Shown here piece by piece: positions 26,485-35,291 of a stretch of 64,000 nt of DNA. Each line of letters opens with the position of its first letter. Position 1 is the stretch's first letter. The DNA is taken from the NCBI GenBank assembly GCA_041166085.1, contig JBEEFP010000067.1:186001-250000 (forward strand), in the 5' to 3' direction. Under the pieces are notes generated by a model. It did no database searches and was not told the origin of the DNA. It was given only the letters and a program-made list of their open reading frames with translations. Both the position numbers and the translations under genes were made by a program. This DNA comes from JBEEFP01 sp041166085 (GTDB lineage Bacteria > Actinomycetota > Acidimicrobiia > Acidimicrobiales > JAFATL01).

Positions 26485-26848
26485 CCAAACCCGCACACAA
26501 AGAGGACGCCGCGCTGTCGAACGTCGGAGCGGCCCGTCCCCCGCGGATCTGGTGCACCTCCGTGCCCAGGAATGCGCCCAAGCGCACCAGGTCCAGGTGG
26601 CGGCGTCCGTTCGCGTCCGACGCGGAAAACTGTGCAGAGACGCGGGGGTGGAAACCTGGCACATCGGGCGAAACGGGCCCCACTTCTCTGCAATGGTTTG
26701 GCGGACGGCCGCGACAGGCCGGCCGAGACCGCAACGCTCGTTGTGTGCGGGGTTTCGAGCGGTCACGCAGCTTGCACCCCTCCAAACCCACCCACGGGTG
26801 TGTCAGGAGGGCCAGAAAAGTCAGGTTGGGTCGGTGCGGTCGGTGGGC
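26485..26848. other. Non-coding gap of 364 bp
   Basis: Between the thioesterase stop and the convergent C26 hydrolase stop there is no credible gene. The stretch is less GC-rich than its surroundings in parts (around 26630-26700 and 26760-26830) and codon bias breaks down. No tRNA cloverleaf, riboswitch or strong hairpin was recognised. It is the largest empty stretch in an otherwise compact window and could be decayed coding sequence. Confidence 0.5.
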
Positions 26849-27571
26849 TCAGCTGGACTGGGAGACGAGGGCTTCGAAGAGGCCCTGTTGGGCCGGGTCG
26901 CTCGGGGCGGTGTCCTCGGGGTGCCACTGGACGGCGACGACCCAGCCCGGCAAGGCGTCGGGCTCGATGGCCTCGATGACGCCGTCCTGGCTCGTGCCCG
27001 CGACGACCAGACCGGCGCCGAGCCGGTCGACGGCCTGGTGGTGGTGCGAGCGGCCCGTGACCACGTCGGTGCCGCACGCCTTGGCCACTCGACTGCCCGC
27101 CGTCAGCGCGATGTCGTGGTACACCGACTCGTCCAGCACCGGCGTGCCGTGCGGGATGAGGCCGGGCAGGTCGGGCAGGTGCTGGTGCAGCGTGCCACCG
27201 AGGGCCACGTTGAGGACCTGGAGGCCGCGACAGATGGCGAGGGTCGGCAGCCCCCGCTCCAGCGCGCACTGCATCAGCGCGACCTCGGTGTCGTCGCGGT
27301 CGCGCTCGATGCCGTAGACGCTCGAATGCGCCTCCTCCCCGTACCGGGGCGGGTCGATGTCGCCGCCCCCGGCGAGCAGGAGGCCGTCGAAACCCTCCAG
27401 CAGCTCGTCGGGTGGGGCCGCGTCGCCGGGCGGCAGGAACAGGGCGCGACCGCCGGCCCGTCGGATGGCCGTGACGTACGGCTCGGGCACCCCGAACCCG
27501 GCGCGGCGCCATCCGCGCACCCGTCCCGACGCCAAACGCGCCGCGACAATCGCGATGAGCGGCGTCGGCAC
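26849..27571 (-). CDS. Class I glutamine amidotransferase-like hydrolase (peptidase C26, PuuD-like)
   Basis: 240 residues with the C26 fold: 'GFDGLLLAGGGDIDPPRYGE' near residue 60, nucleophile Cys in 'LAICRGLQVLNVALGGTLHQ' near 112 and catalytic His in 'VVAVQWHPED' near 215. PuuD-type members hydrolyse gamma-glutamyl-GABA in putrescine degradation; others act on glutamylated amines or folates. No other puu gene is nearby, so the substrate stays open. It is divergent from a glutamate dehydrogenase gene 38 bp away, which would fit recycling of released glutamate. Confidence 0.85.
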   Translation of the reverse strand: MPTPLIAIVAARLASGRVRGWRRAGFGVPEPYVTAIRRAGGRALFLPPGDAAPPDELLEGFDGLLLAGGGDIDPPRYGEEAHSSVYGIERDRDDTEVALMQCALERGLPTLAICRGLQVLNVALGGTLHQHLPDLPGLIPHGTPVLDESVYHDIALTAGSRVAKACGTDVVTGRSHHHQAVDRLGAGLVVAGTSQDGVIEAIEPDALPGWVVAVQWHPEDTAPSDPAQQGLFEALVSQSS

Positions 27572-27609
27572 ACGGGCAGCCTACAAGGCGCCGGAATAGC
27601 GTTCGGAGC

Positions 27610-28854
27610 GTGTCCGACCAACTGACGCCGTACCAAGCGGTCAATCTCTTCTTCGACGAAGCGGCCGAGCTCGTGCACCTGAAGGACGAGTTCTACGACG
27701 TCCTCAAGTCGCCGTACCGTGAGATCGACGTCCAGGTCCCGGTGCGGATGGACTCCGGTGCGCTGCGCGTGTTCCGTGGCTACCGGGTCCAGCACAACGG
27801 CGCCCGCGGCCCCTACAAGGGCGGCATTCGCTACCACCCCTCGGCCGACATCGAGGAGGTGCGGGCACTGGCGTCGTTGATGACGTGGAAGACGGCGCTC
27901 ATGGAGCTGCCCTTCGGCGGGGCCAAGGGCGGCATCGAGGTCGACCCGACCGGGATGAGCGCGCACGAGCTCGAGAGCATGACCCGGCGCTTCACCAATG
28001 CCATCGGCCACGTCCTCGGGGTCAACCGCGACATCCCCGCTCCCGACGTCAACACCAACGCCCAGGTGATGGCGTGGATGATGGACGCCTACTCGAGCCG
28101 GCACGGCTACTCCCCCGCCATCGTCACCGGCAAGCCCCTCGACCTCGGCGGCGCGCCGGGACGGGAAGCGGCAACCGGCCGAGGCACCGTCTTCATCCTC
28201 GAAGCGGCGGCCAAGCATTGGGACATCGACCTGAGCAAGGCCACGGTGGCCATCCAGGGGTTCGGCAACGTGGGATCGTGGGCCGCACGCGAGCTCCACG
28301 AGCGGGGCATCAAGGTCGTGGCCGTGTCCGACGTGAGCGGCGGCCGCTACGAACCCAAGGGTCTGAACATCGACCGCTTCATCGGATGGGCAGCCGCGCA
28401 CCGGCCCGTCGCCTCACTGGAGGAGGGTGACGAGATCACCAACGAGAATCTCATCGAGCTCGACTGTGACGTCCTCATCCCCGCCGCCCTGGGCGAGGTC
28501 ATCCACCGCGACAACGCGGACGCGGTGCGGGCCACTGTGCTGATCGAGGCGGCCAACCACCCGACCACGCCCGAAGGCGACAAGATCCTGGGCGACAAGG
28601 GCGTGAAGGTGGTCCCTGACATCCTCGCCAACGCGGGCGGCGTCACCGGTTCCTACTTCGAGTGGGCCCAGAACATCCAGCAGTTCAAGTGGAAGGAAGA
28701 GCGCTTCAACACGGAGCTGGAGGACGCGATGGTGCGGGCCTTCGCAGCCACCATCGCCTTCGCGGAGAAGCGGGACGTGACGATGCGCCAGGCCGCTTTC
28801 GCGTTGGGGATCGAGCGGGTGGCGCGCGCGGCCCGCCTGCGTGGGTACGTATGA
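27610..28854 (+). CDS. Glutamate dehydrogenase (Glu/Leu/Phe/Val dehydrogenase family), copy 1
   Basis: The 414-residue enzyme interconverts glutamate and 2-oxoglutarate plus ammonia. 'GPYKGGIRYHP' near residue 75, the catalytic lysine region 'LPFGGAKGGIEVDP' near 100, 'DVNTNAQVMAWMMDAYS' near 150 and the Rossmann 'AIQGFGNVGSWAARE' near 215 are all present. Coenzyme preference cannot be read reliably. A second copy, clearly different, lies at 48733-49992. The following corA gene has its own ribosome site in the 7-bp gap. Confidence 0.9.
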   Translation: MSDQLTPYQAVNLFFDEAAELVHLKDEFYDVLKSPYREIDVQVPVRMDSGALRVFRGYRVQHNGARGPYKGGIRYHPSADIEEVRALASLMTWKTALMELPFGGAKGGIEVDPTGMSAHELESMTRRFTNAIGHVLGVNRDIPAPDVNTNAQVMAWMMDAYSSRHGYSPAIVTGKPLDLGGAPGREAATGRGTVFILEAAAKHWDIDLSKATVAIQGFGNVGSWAARELHERGIKVVAVSDVSGGRYEPKGLNIDRFIGWAAAHRPVASLEEGDEITNENLIELDCDVLIPAALGEVIHRDNADAVRATVLIEAANHPTTPEGDKILGDKGVKVVPDILANAGGVTGSYFEWAQNIQQFKWKEERFNTELEDAMVRAFAATIAFAEKRDVTMRQAAFALGIERVARAARLRGYV

Positions 28855-28861
28855 GGAACCC

Positions 28862-29821
28862 ATGACCATCACCGTTCACTGCTACAACGACCTCGAGGTC
28901 AAGAAGGCCGTCGACCCTCACGACATCTCCGAGCTCATCCATCGCGACAACAACCTCATCTGGGTCGACCTCGTCGATCCCGACGACGCCGACTTCGCGC
29001 ACGTGCAGGAGGAGTTCGAGCTGCATCCCCTCGCCATCGAGGACGCCCGTGAGCACGGCCAGCGGCCAAAGCTCGAGCAGTACCCGACCCACGCGTTCAT
29101 CGTGGCTTACTCCAAGCAGCAGGCCGAGGTGGACCTGTTCGTCGGCAAGGACTGGCTCGTGTCGGTGCGGGAGCGCAGCGAGGCCGGCGACGTCTGGGAC
29201 CTCGCGCCGGTACAGGCCAGGTTCGACCGCACCAAGCCGGACAGTGTGACGGTCGGCTTCCTCCTCTACACCGTGCTCGACGAGCTGGTCGATGGGTACT
29301 TCGACCACACCGACGAGGTGGAGGAGCATCTGGAGAAGGTGGAGGAAGGCATCTTCGCCGAGCGGGTGCGGGCCGAGATGGACGTCCAGCAGGAGCTGTT
29401 CGATGTCCGTCGCCGGCTCCTCCAGTTCCGCCGGCGCGTCGTCCCCCTCCGCGAGGTGGTCAGCGCCCTCCTGCGGAGGGAGGTGGAATGGATCGACGAC
29501 GCGACGATGGTCCACCTCCAGGACGTGTACGACCATGTCCTGCGCGTCATCGATCTGGTCGACAGCCACCGTGAGCTCCTGGGCAATGCGGTGGACGCCC
29601 ACCTGGCCATCATCTCGAACCGGATGAACGAGGTGATGAAGAAGATGACGTCGTGGGGCGCCATCCTGCTCGGGTCGACGCTCGTCGCCGGGATCTACGG
29701 CATGAACTTCCGCCACATGCCGGAGCTGCGTTGGCAGTACGGCTACCCGTACGCCCTGGGGCTGATGGCCCTGATCACCATCGTGGGCTACCGGTTCTTC
29801 CGGAAGAAGGACTGGCTCTAG
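28862..29821 (+). CDS. corA: CorA-family magnesium/cobalt transporter
   Basis: 319 residues. The long cytoplasmic domain with helical stretches ends in the stalk helix, then two C-terminal transmembrane helices with the signature YGMNF (GMN motif) near residue 287 and a basic C-terminal KKDWL. The ATG at 28862 follows GAGGA seven bases upstream and is preferred over an in-frame ATG at 28841, which overlaps the GDH gene. It converges with a PhoU/TrkA-C gene and begins a cluster of divalent-cation genes. Confidence 0.88.
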   Translation: MTITVHCYNDLEVKKAVDPHDISELIHRDNNLIWVDLVDPDDADFAHVQEEFELHPLAIEDAREHGQRPKLEQYPTHAFIVAYSKQQAEVDLFVGKDWLVSVRERSEAGDVWDLAPVQARFDRTKPDSVTVGFLLYTVLDELVDGYFDHTDEVEEHLEKVEEGIFAERVRAEMDVQQELFDVRRRLLQFRRRVVPLREVVSALLRREVEWIDDATMVHLQDVYDHVLRVIDLVDSHRELLGNAVDAHLAIISNRMNEVMKKMTSWGAILLGSTLVAGIYGMNFRHMPELRWQYGYPYALGLMALITIVGYRFFRKKDWL

Positions 29822-29871
29822 TGCACCGTTACGGAAGCATCGCTGACACGACTACCTCCGATACGGAGCAC
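29821..29871. terminator. Imperfect hairpin at the convergent corA / PhoU-TrkA-C ends
   Basis: Arms GTGCACCGTTACGGA (29821-29835) and TCCGATACGGAGCAC (29857-29871) pair with three mismatches across a 21-nt loop. It spans the stop codons of both convergent genes. A weak bidirectional terminator is the simplest reading. Confidence 0.4.
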
Positions 29872-31087
29872 TGGTCGGCACCAAGTCGTCCTCGCCGGTC
29901 TCGTCGTCCTCGATGAGCTCGTACCCGCACCAGCGGGCGAACTCGGCCTGACCCTCGTCAGGACCAGTCGCGATGAGCTCGTCGCCGGCCAGGATGACGG
30001 TGTCCTTCCGCGGGCGGTACAGATAGCGACCCCCCCGGCGAACGGCGAGCAGGTAGAAGCCGGTGTCGGTCTCCAGCTGCAACTCGCGGAGCGAGCCCCC
30101 GTCCACACGCGAGCCGGCGGCCACCGGCATGCGCACGACGACCTCGTCGGCGTCGCCGAGGGCGAGAGCGAGGATGGGATGGAGCTCTTCGCCCTGCTCG
30201 ACGAGCCACACCATCTGCTGTGCCGCGTCGGCCAGTTCCTCAGCCGACTCCCCCAGGTGCAGGAGCCCCCGCAACGACGACGGGTCGACCTGATCCTGAG
30301 CCGCTCGCAGCACCCACAGCTCGAGTCGCTCGCGCATGTCGTCGAGACGGTCTTCGATGCGGCTGACCTCGGCGGCCAGGCCCTGATCGCGCAGGACGAG
30401 CGCCGAGTAGGCCAGTCCGACCGCGACCTCTGACAAGTTCTTCATCTCGACGAGCACGTCGACGGCCCGACCCATGTCGGTGAGCTCCGCGCCTTCCGGC
30501 GCCTCCGGCGGGTCCCACGGCGGGGCGCCGGCCAGGGCGCGCAGTCGAGGTATCCCGCCGACCGCCCCTTGCAGGAACACCACGTCCCCCGGCATCAGCA
30601 CCTCGTCGCCACTGATGTCGGTGGTCCACTCCCGGTCCCGGCGCACCGCCACCACCGTCATCCCCGTCTGAGTGGGCAGCTCGAGGGCGGCGAGTGGACG
30701 GTGGTCCATGTGCGAGCCGTCGCGGACCCGCACCCGATGGGACACCTCCTCAGCGGTGGACAGGTCGGCGACGAGGGCGCGCGGGATGCCGAGCTGCCGG
30801 GTCACGATGCGGGAGATGTCGACGGCGGCATTGCCGACCCGCTCCATGGCGCTGATGACCTGCAGCACCGACGCCATGGCGTCGGCATCCCGCGGTGATC
30901 GCGCCGCCAACACGCAGACGGCGCGCATCTCGTGCACGAGCCCCGAGAGCTGTTGCTCGAGCTCGGACACGCCCTCGGCCATGACCGGATCGCTGAAGTA
31001 GAGCGCGGCGTACGCCAGGTCGACCATCAGCTCGGAGGCATCCTTCGCCTCCGACAGCATCGTCTTCAGATTCCGTGGGCCGTCCAT
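29852..31087 (-). CDS. Tandem PhoU-like / TrkA-C (RCK_C) domain protein
   Basis: 411 residues built as a duplication: a PhoU-type helical domain (about 1-95), a TrkA-C ligand-binding domain (about 115-185, 'LPTQTGMTVVAVRRDREWTT', 'MPGDVVFLQG'), then a second PhoU-type domain (about 205-300) and a second TrkA-C domain (about 315-395, 'LETDTGFYLLAVRRGGRYLY', 'LAGDELIATGP'). Such proteins act as cytoplasmic regulatory subunits of cation transporters. The membrane partner is probably the MgtE-like gene 17 bp upstream. The C-terminus is acidic. Confidence 0.82.
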   Translation of the reverse strand: MDGPRNLKTMLSEAKDASELMVDLAYAALYFSDPVMAEGVSELEQQLSGLVHEMRAVCVLAARSPRDADAMASVLQVISAMERVGNAAVDISRIVTRQLGIPRALVADLSTAEEVSHRVRVRDGSHMDHRPLAALELPTQTGMTVVAVRRDREWTTDISGDEVLMPGDVVFLQGAVGGIPRLRALAGAPPWDPPEAPEGAELTDMGRAVDVLVEMKNLSEVAVGLAYSALVLRDQGLAAEVSRIEDRLDDMRERLELWVLRAAQDQVDPSSLRGLLHLGESAEELADAAQQMVWLVEQGEELHPILALALGDADEVVVRMPVAAGSRVDGGSLRELQLETDTGFYLLAVRRGGRYLYRPRKDTVILAGDELIATGPDEGQAEFARWCGYELIEDDETGEDDLVPTSAPYRR

Positions 31088-31104
31088 CTCGTGCCTCTTC
31101 CAGG

Positions 31105-32340
31105 TTAGGCGAGCCCGATGAGGACGATCGCGAGGATGAGGGACATGGCGCCGACCAGGTCCATGGACGACGTGACCAGCGGGATCCCGTGGTTGTCGGG
31201 ATCGAGCCCGAAACGATACGCGCCGATGGCCCCGTAGTACGCGACCGCGATGGCGAACGCGGTGGCCAGCGCGCCGCCCAGCATCGCCACCGCGATCATG
31301 CGGGCCGGCCCCGGGCTACGCAGCCCGAAGGCGATGGCGGCCACGTCGGCCGAGAGGGCGACGAGCACGAAGACAGGAACGGCGAAGGCGACGATGAGCA
31401 GGAAGTCGCGCCGAGCGGCGCGCTGCGGAACGTTGGTCGGCGCGATGACGCCGAGGTGGAGCTTGGACGAGAGGCGGCTGGACAGGATGCCGCCCAGCGC
31501 GCCCGCGTCCTCGAGGAAGGGCGGGATGAGCACGAGGAGGGCGGGAAAGGCGACGAAGGACTCGAGACGCTTCTCGATGGTGAGCCCGGCGACGACGTCC
31601 ACCGCGCCGGCGAGCACGAGCACTGGCATCGACTCCCGCACGATTCGGCGCAGCAGGTCGAGGGGCGAACGCAGGACGCGCACGAGCACCGTCACCGCCA
31701 CCACCGTCACGACGACAGCGAGCACGGGCGTCACGACCGGCACCGACACGAGGGAGGTCGCGAGGAACAGCGACGGCAGGGTGACGACGTCGCCCGCGGC
31801 GGTGACGACCGGCGCGGCGACGGTGTCGAGGTCCCACCCGAACCGAGCGGCGCCGGCCGCCACGCCCACGGTTATGACAAGCACCACCACCGACGCCAGT
31901 GCGCCACCGAGCACGGAGATGACCACGTAGTCGGCCACCGAGATGGTGCCCTCCACGCCGAAGGCGACCGCGATGGTCTTGGCCAGGACCGCGAGGGCGA
32001 CCGACACGGCCAGGGTGAGGGCGACCGACGCGGCCACGTTCTGGCCCACGACCGTGTCGCGCCGAGCCGACAGGCGGAACGTGCCGGTGTGGATGGACGT
32101 GCCCAGGCGGCTGCCGAGGGCGCCGAAGATGTTGCCCCGCATGCCGATGGCCGCGGGCACGAGGACGAGCAGGCCCGGCAGTCGCTCGAGCGTGCCGGTG
32201 ATGGCGCCGAGGGTCAGCCCGGCGAGGAGGTCACCGCCAGAGCTGAGCAGGAGCGCGACGGCACCCTGCCGGACGCTGGCGACGTCCGGCCCCAGAACAG
32301 CGCGTACGAACGCGCCCAGGCGTCGGGTGGCAGCGCGCAT
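31105..32340 (-). CDS. Tandem MgtE/SLC41-like divalent cation transporter membrane domain
   Basis: The 411-residue, highly hydrophobic protein has about ten or eleven transmembrane segments arranged as two repeats of the MgtE integral-membrane domain. Repeat markers are 'LLVLVPAAIGMRGNIFGALG' near 75 in the first half and 'LLVLIPPFLEDAGALGGILS' near 275 in the second, each followed by a 'SRL...IHTGTF' or 'SRLSSKLHLG' loop. It lacks the cytoplasmic N and CBS domains of a normal MgtE; these are encoded separately at 32865-34067. The arrangement resembles eukaryotic SLC41. Confidence 0.83.
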   Translation of the reverse strand: MRAATRRLGAFVRAVLGPDVASVRQGAVALLLSSGGDLLAGLTLGAITGTLERLPGLLVLVPAAIGMRGNIFGALGSRLGTSIHTGTFRLSARRDTVVGQNVAASVALTLAVSVALAVLAKTIAVAFGVEGTISVADYVVISVLGGALASVVVLVITVGVAAGAARFGWDLDTVAAPVVTAAGDVVTLPSLFLATSLVSVPVVTPVLAVVVTVVAVTVLVRVLRSPLDLLRRIVRESMPVLVLAGAVDVVAGLTIEKRLESFVAFPALLVLIPPFLEDAGALGGILSSRLSSKLHLGVIAPTNVPQRAARRDFLLIVAFAVPVFVLVALSADVAAIAFGLRSPGPARMIAVAMLGGALATAFAIAVAYYGAIGAYRFGLDPDNHGIPLVTSSMDLVGAMSLILAIVLIGLA

Positions 32341-32376
32341 CGACGTGGGTACTCGGGGGCTCCATCGCCCCGGAGC

Positions 32377-32868
32377 TTACGGCTGCTGCGCCGCGTCGCC
32401 CGTGTCGGTGGTCCTGGCGACCGCGTCGGCCAGCCGTTCCACCGCTTCCTTGAGGTCTTCGTTGGTGACCACATCGGCGAGGGCCAGGCGGATGGACGCC
32501 AGCTCGCGCGCGAGGAACTCGGCGTCGGCCTGGGTGCGAGCGCTGAGCGCCCGGTCGCGTTCGGACTCCTCCCGGTCGCGGTCGGCCTGGCGGTTCTGGG
32601 CCAGCAGGATCAGGGGCGCCGCATATGCGGCCTGCAAAGACAGAGCGAGGGTGAGGAGGATGAACGGGTACGGGTCGAAGCGCAGGCCGTGGATGGCCGC
32701 GTTCACCGCGATCCACGTGATGACGACGACCGTCTGGAAGACGAGGAACCGGGCGGTGCCGATGTACCGGGCGATGCCCTCGGAGAAGCGGCCGAAGGCC
32801 TCGGGGTCGTAGTGGACGCCGAAGCGCCGGCCGCTGCGCGGCCGCGAAAGGTCCTGAGCCCGTCTCAC
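32377..32868 (-). CDS. DUF1003 membrane protein
   Basis: 163 residues with the DUF1003 pattern: N-terminal 'YDPEAFGRFSEGIARYIGTA' near residue 22, two transmembrane helices ('FLVFQTVVVITWIAVNA', 'PFILLTLALSLQAAYAAPLI') and 'LAQNRQADRDREESERD' leading into a charged C-terminal helix. Start taken at GTG 32868, which overlaps the stop of the MgtE-N/CBS gene as GTGA. The neighbouring of DUF1003 and MgtE-N/CBS genes is common in actinobacteria and suggests a functional link, of unknown nature. Confidence 0.85.
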   Translation of the reverse strand: MRRAQDLSRPRSGRRFGVHYDPEAFGRFSEGIARYIGTARFLVFQTVVVITWIAVNAAIHGLRFDPYPFILLTLALSLQAAYAAPLILLAQNRQADRDREESERDRALSARTQADAEFLARELASIRLALADVVTNEDLKEAVERLADAVARTTDTGDAAQQP

Positions 32869-34067
32869 GGCTTCGCCTCTCGCCAGCCCTCGGGCAGCAC
32901 GCGGTCGAGCACGTCGTCGACGGTCACCGCGCCCACCATGCGACCCGCGTCGTCGCACACCGGAACGGCGATGGCGTCGTAGGCGGCCAACCGGCGAGCC
33001 ACCTCCAGCTCGCTCAGCTTGGGGCTCACCGCCGTGGACTGCTCGTCGAGGCACATGCCCATCTGGGTCATCGGCGGCTCCCGCAACAGCCGCTGGAAGC
33101 CCACGGTGCCGAGGTAGCGCCCGGTGGGCACCGCCGTCGGCGGCTCGACGACGAAGACCTGGGCGGAGATGGCGGCCGGCACCTGCCCGCCGCGAATGCG
33201 GGCCAGCGCCTCGGCGACTGTCGTCTCGCTGGTGAGGATGATGGGGTCCGGCGTCATGAGCCCGCCAGCGGTGTTGCCCTCGTAGGCGAGCAGGCGCCGC
33301 AGGTCGGACGCGTCGTCCGGCTCCATGTGCTCGAGCAGCTCCTCGCGCTCGTCGGCCGGGAGCTCGGCCAGCAGGTCGGCCGCGTCGTCGGCCTCCATCT
33401 CCTCGAGCACGTCAGCGGCCCGGTCGAGGTCGAGGCTCTCGATGAGGCGGATCTGCTCGTCCTCGGGCATCTCCTCGAGCAGGTCGGCCAGGCGCTCGTC
33501 ATCCATGGCCTCGGCCAGGGCCCGCCTGCGATCGAGGGGCATGGCCACGATGCGGTTGGCCAGCTCGGAGGGGTGCAGCTCGCTCAGGGCCGCGACCTGG
33601 CTGGCCATGGGGCCGGTGTCGAACAGCACAGCGACGTCCTGCCATCCGACCGTCGGACCCTCCCGCCGCCGCAGCAGCCCACCCCGCCCGAGCACCACGG
33701 TGCCGACGCGCCAGCCCCGCACCTCCCCTGCCGCCTCCTCGATGGCCACGTCGTTCACGACACCACTCGGCGTGGGGTGGTCGAGGACGTTGGCTTTGAG
33801 CAGCAACTCGCCCGGGCGCAACGAGAACCGACGCAGGTCGACGGTGCCACCCCTGAGGCGCACGCCCGAGGCGTCGATCTCCTCGACGCGGTTGGCGTTG
33901 ACGAAGATGCCGCGCCGCTGCACGGCGGCAACGAAGCCGAGGACGCGGGGCGGGGTCACGGGGCCGGACGGCACGACCACCACGTCGTCGATGCGGCCCA
34001 TCGCCATCCCGTCGGCATCGAGGAGCGGGAGCCGCACCAGCCGGGAGACGTAGATCGGGGCCGCCAC
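32865..34067 (-). CDS. PRC-barrel / MgtE N-domain / CBS-pair protein (no membrane domain)
   Basis: About 400 residues. Two PRC-barrel-like segments (about 1-70 and 80-150), the superhelical MgtE intracellular N-domain (about 155-260, repeats such as 'LLEEMPEDEQIRLIESLD' and 'LLEHMEPDDASDLRRLLAYE'), the linker 'NTAGGLMTPDPI' and a CBS pair (about 275-390). This is the magnesium-sensing half of MgtE without its channel. Start taken at GTG 34067, giving a 64-bp gap to the divergent gene; an in-frame ATG at 34133 would overlap it. Confidence 0.83.
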   Translation of the reverse strand: MAAPIYVSRLVRLPLLDADGMAMGRIDDVVVVPSGPVTPPRVLGFVAAVQRRGIFVNANRVEEIDASGVRLRGGTVDLRRFSLRPGELLLKANVLDHPTPSGVVNDVAIEEAAGEVRGWRVGTVVLGRGGLLRRREGPTVGWQDVAVLFDTGPMASQVAALSELHPSELANRIVAMPLDRRRALAEAMDDERLADLLEEMPEDEQIRLIESLDLDRAADVLEEMEADDAADLLAELPADEREELLEHMEPDDASDLRRLLAYEGNTAGGLMTPDPIILTSETTVAEALARIRGGQVPAAISAQVFVVEPPTAVPTGRYLGTVGFQRLLREPPMTQMGMCLDEQSTAVSPKLSELEVARRLAAYDAIAVPVCDDAGRMVGAVTVDDVLDRVLPEGWREAKP

Positions 34068-34131
34068 CCGCTCACCATTGCACGCCGGCCCGGCCCGGGG
34101 CGGGAACCTGTGCCACGCTGCCGGGCCGCCC

Positions 34132-35031
34132 ATGACGCCGCTCGTCCGTCACCCGAACCACCGCGACCCGGCATCCCTGCCGGCCGAGCTACGGCGGACC
34201 GGCGTCCCGTCGCTCGCGCGCGAGTGGGTGCGTGCTGAGACCGGGCGCGCCGTCGTCGGGGTACGGCGACTGGCGGGCGCGTCCTCGAGCGCGGTGCACG
34301 CCCTCACGCTTTCCGACGGCAGCCGTCTCGTGCTCCGGCGCTACGCGTGGGCCGGGTTCCTCGACGAGGAGCCCCTCGCGCCCGGCCGCGAGGTGGTCGC
34401 CCTCACCTTGGGCACCGCAGCGGGCCTCCCCGTACCGGCGGTCGTCGCCGCCGACCGCACTGGTGCGGCCGTTGGAGACGGCGTCCCGGCGCTGCTCATG
34501 TCGCTGCTTCCCGGCCGCGCCATCGCGCTGCCTCATCCATCGCGACTGGCCGAGGTCGCCGCAGCCATCCACGAGGTCGACGCGACGGGGTTCGCGCACG
34601 GGTACTTCCGCTGGTACGCGGCCACCATGACGCCCCCGGCCGCCACCAGCCAGCCCGCGCTGTGGGAGTCCGCCATCGGGCTGTGGCACGACGCCATGCC
34701 GCCGTACGAGGCGACGTTCATCCACCGGGACTTCCACCCTGGCAATCTCCTGGTGTCGCGGAGCCACCCCACCGGCGTCGTCGACTGGGCCAACGCCTGC
34801 CGCGGCCCCCGGGGCTGCGACGTCGCGACCTGTCGCCAGAACCTCGTCGATCTCGGCGGACCGGACGGGGCCGACGCGTTCCAACGCGCCTACGAGTCGA
34901 TCACCGGCACGAGCCACCACCCGTACTGGGAGCTGGCACGCATCCTGGAGGCGGGCCCGTCCGCCTCCCACGAGACCGACCTGGCCGAGGTCGAGGTCCG
35001 GTTGGCCGAGCTGGTCGCGTCGCTGCGCTGA
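34132..35031 (+). CDS. Aminoglycoside phosphotransferase-fold kinase
   Basis: 299 residues of the APH/choline kinase fold with 'LSDGSRLVLRRYAW' (ATP-binding lysine/arginine strand) near 65, catalytic loop 'FIHRDFHPGNLLV' near 200 and the metal Asp in 'GVVDWANACRGP' near 222. The physiological substrate is unknown; most such chromosomal proteins are not resistance enzymes. ATG 34132 is preferred over an earlier in-frame ATG at 34078 because of the divergent gene. Confidence 0.8.
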   Translation: MTPLVRHPNHRDPASLPAELRRTGVPSLAREWVRAETGRAVVGVRRLAGASSSAVHALTLSDGSRLVLRRYAWAGFLDEEPLAPGREVVALTLGTAAGLPVPAVVAADRTGAAVGDGVPALLMSLLPGRAIALPHPSRLAEVAAAIHEVDATGFAHGYFRWYAATMTPPAATSQPALWESAIGLWHDAMPPYEATFIHRDFHPGNLLVSRSHPTGVVDWANACRGPRGCDVATCRQNLVDLGGPDGADAFQRAYESITGTSHHPYWELARILEAGPSASHETDLAEVEVRLAELVASLR

Positions 35032-35037
35032 ACAAGG

Positions 35038-35268
35038 TCAGTCGAGGTCGTCGAGCTGGCGCGCCATCGCATGGTCCGCATCGGTGATCGCACCCGCGTC
35101 GTGGGTGAAGAGGGTGAGCGTCACCGTGTTCCAGCTGATGGCGATGTCGGGATGGTGGTTGGCGGCCTCGGCCACCTCGCCGACCGCGTTCACGTAGGCC
35201 AGCGCCTCCGCGAAGTCCTTCTTCTCGACGACCTTCTGCAGGCGGCCGTCCACCGTCTCCCACGCCAT
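35038..35268 (-). CDS. 4a-hydroxytetrahydrobiopterin dehydratase (pterin-4a-carbinolamine dehydratase)
   Basis: 76 residues, slightly shorter than usual. The family core is present: 'FAEALAYVNAVGEVAEAANHHPDIAIS' (split here around the catalytic His-His-Pro), then 'WNTVTLTLFTHDAGAITDAD'. It recycles the pterin cofactor of aromatic amino acid hydroxylases or serves in molybdopterin-type chemistry. The gene converges on the phosphotransferase gene and is divergent from the DUF885 gene. Confidence 0.88.
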   Translation of the reverse strand: MAWETVDGRLQKVVEKKDFAEALAYVNAVGEVAEAANHHPDIAISWNTVTLTLFTHDAGAITDADHAMARQLDDLD

Positions 35269-35291
35269 GGGGGCAAGGGTAACGTCCGCCC

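Noticed and set aside
31075..32982. A 635-codon plus-strand frame opposite the MgtE-like gene
   Set aside because: The opposite strand encodes a clear tandem transporter; this frame is charged low-complexity sequence typical of antisense shadows.
34132..35031. Aminoglycoside resistance gene
   Set aside because: The fold is shared by many housekeeping kinases and nothing in sequence or context indicates drug resistance.
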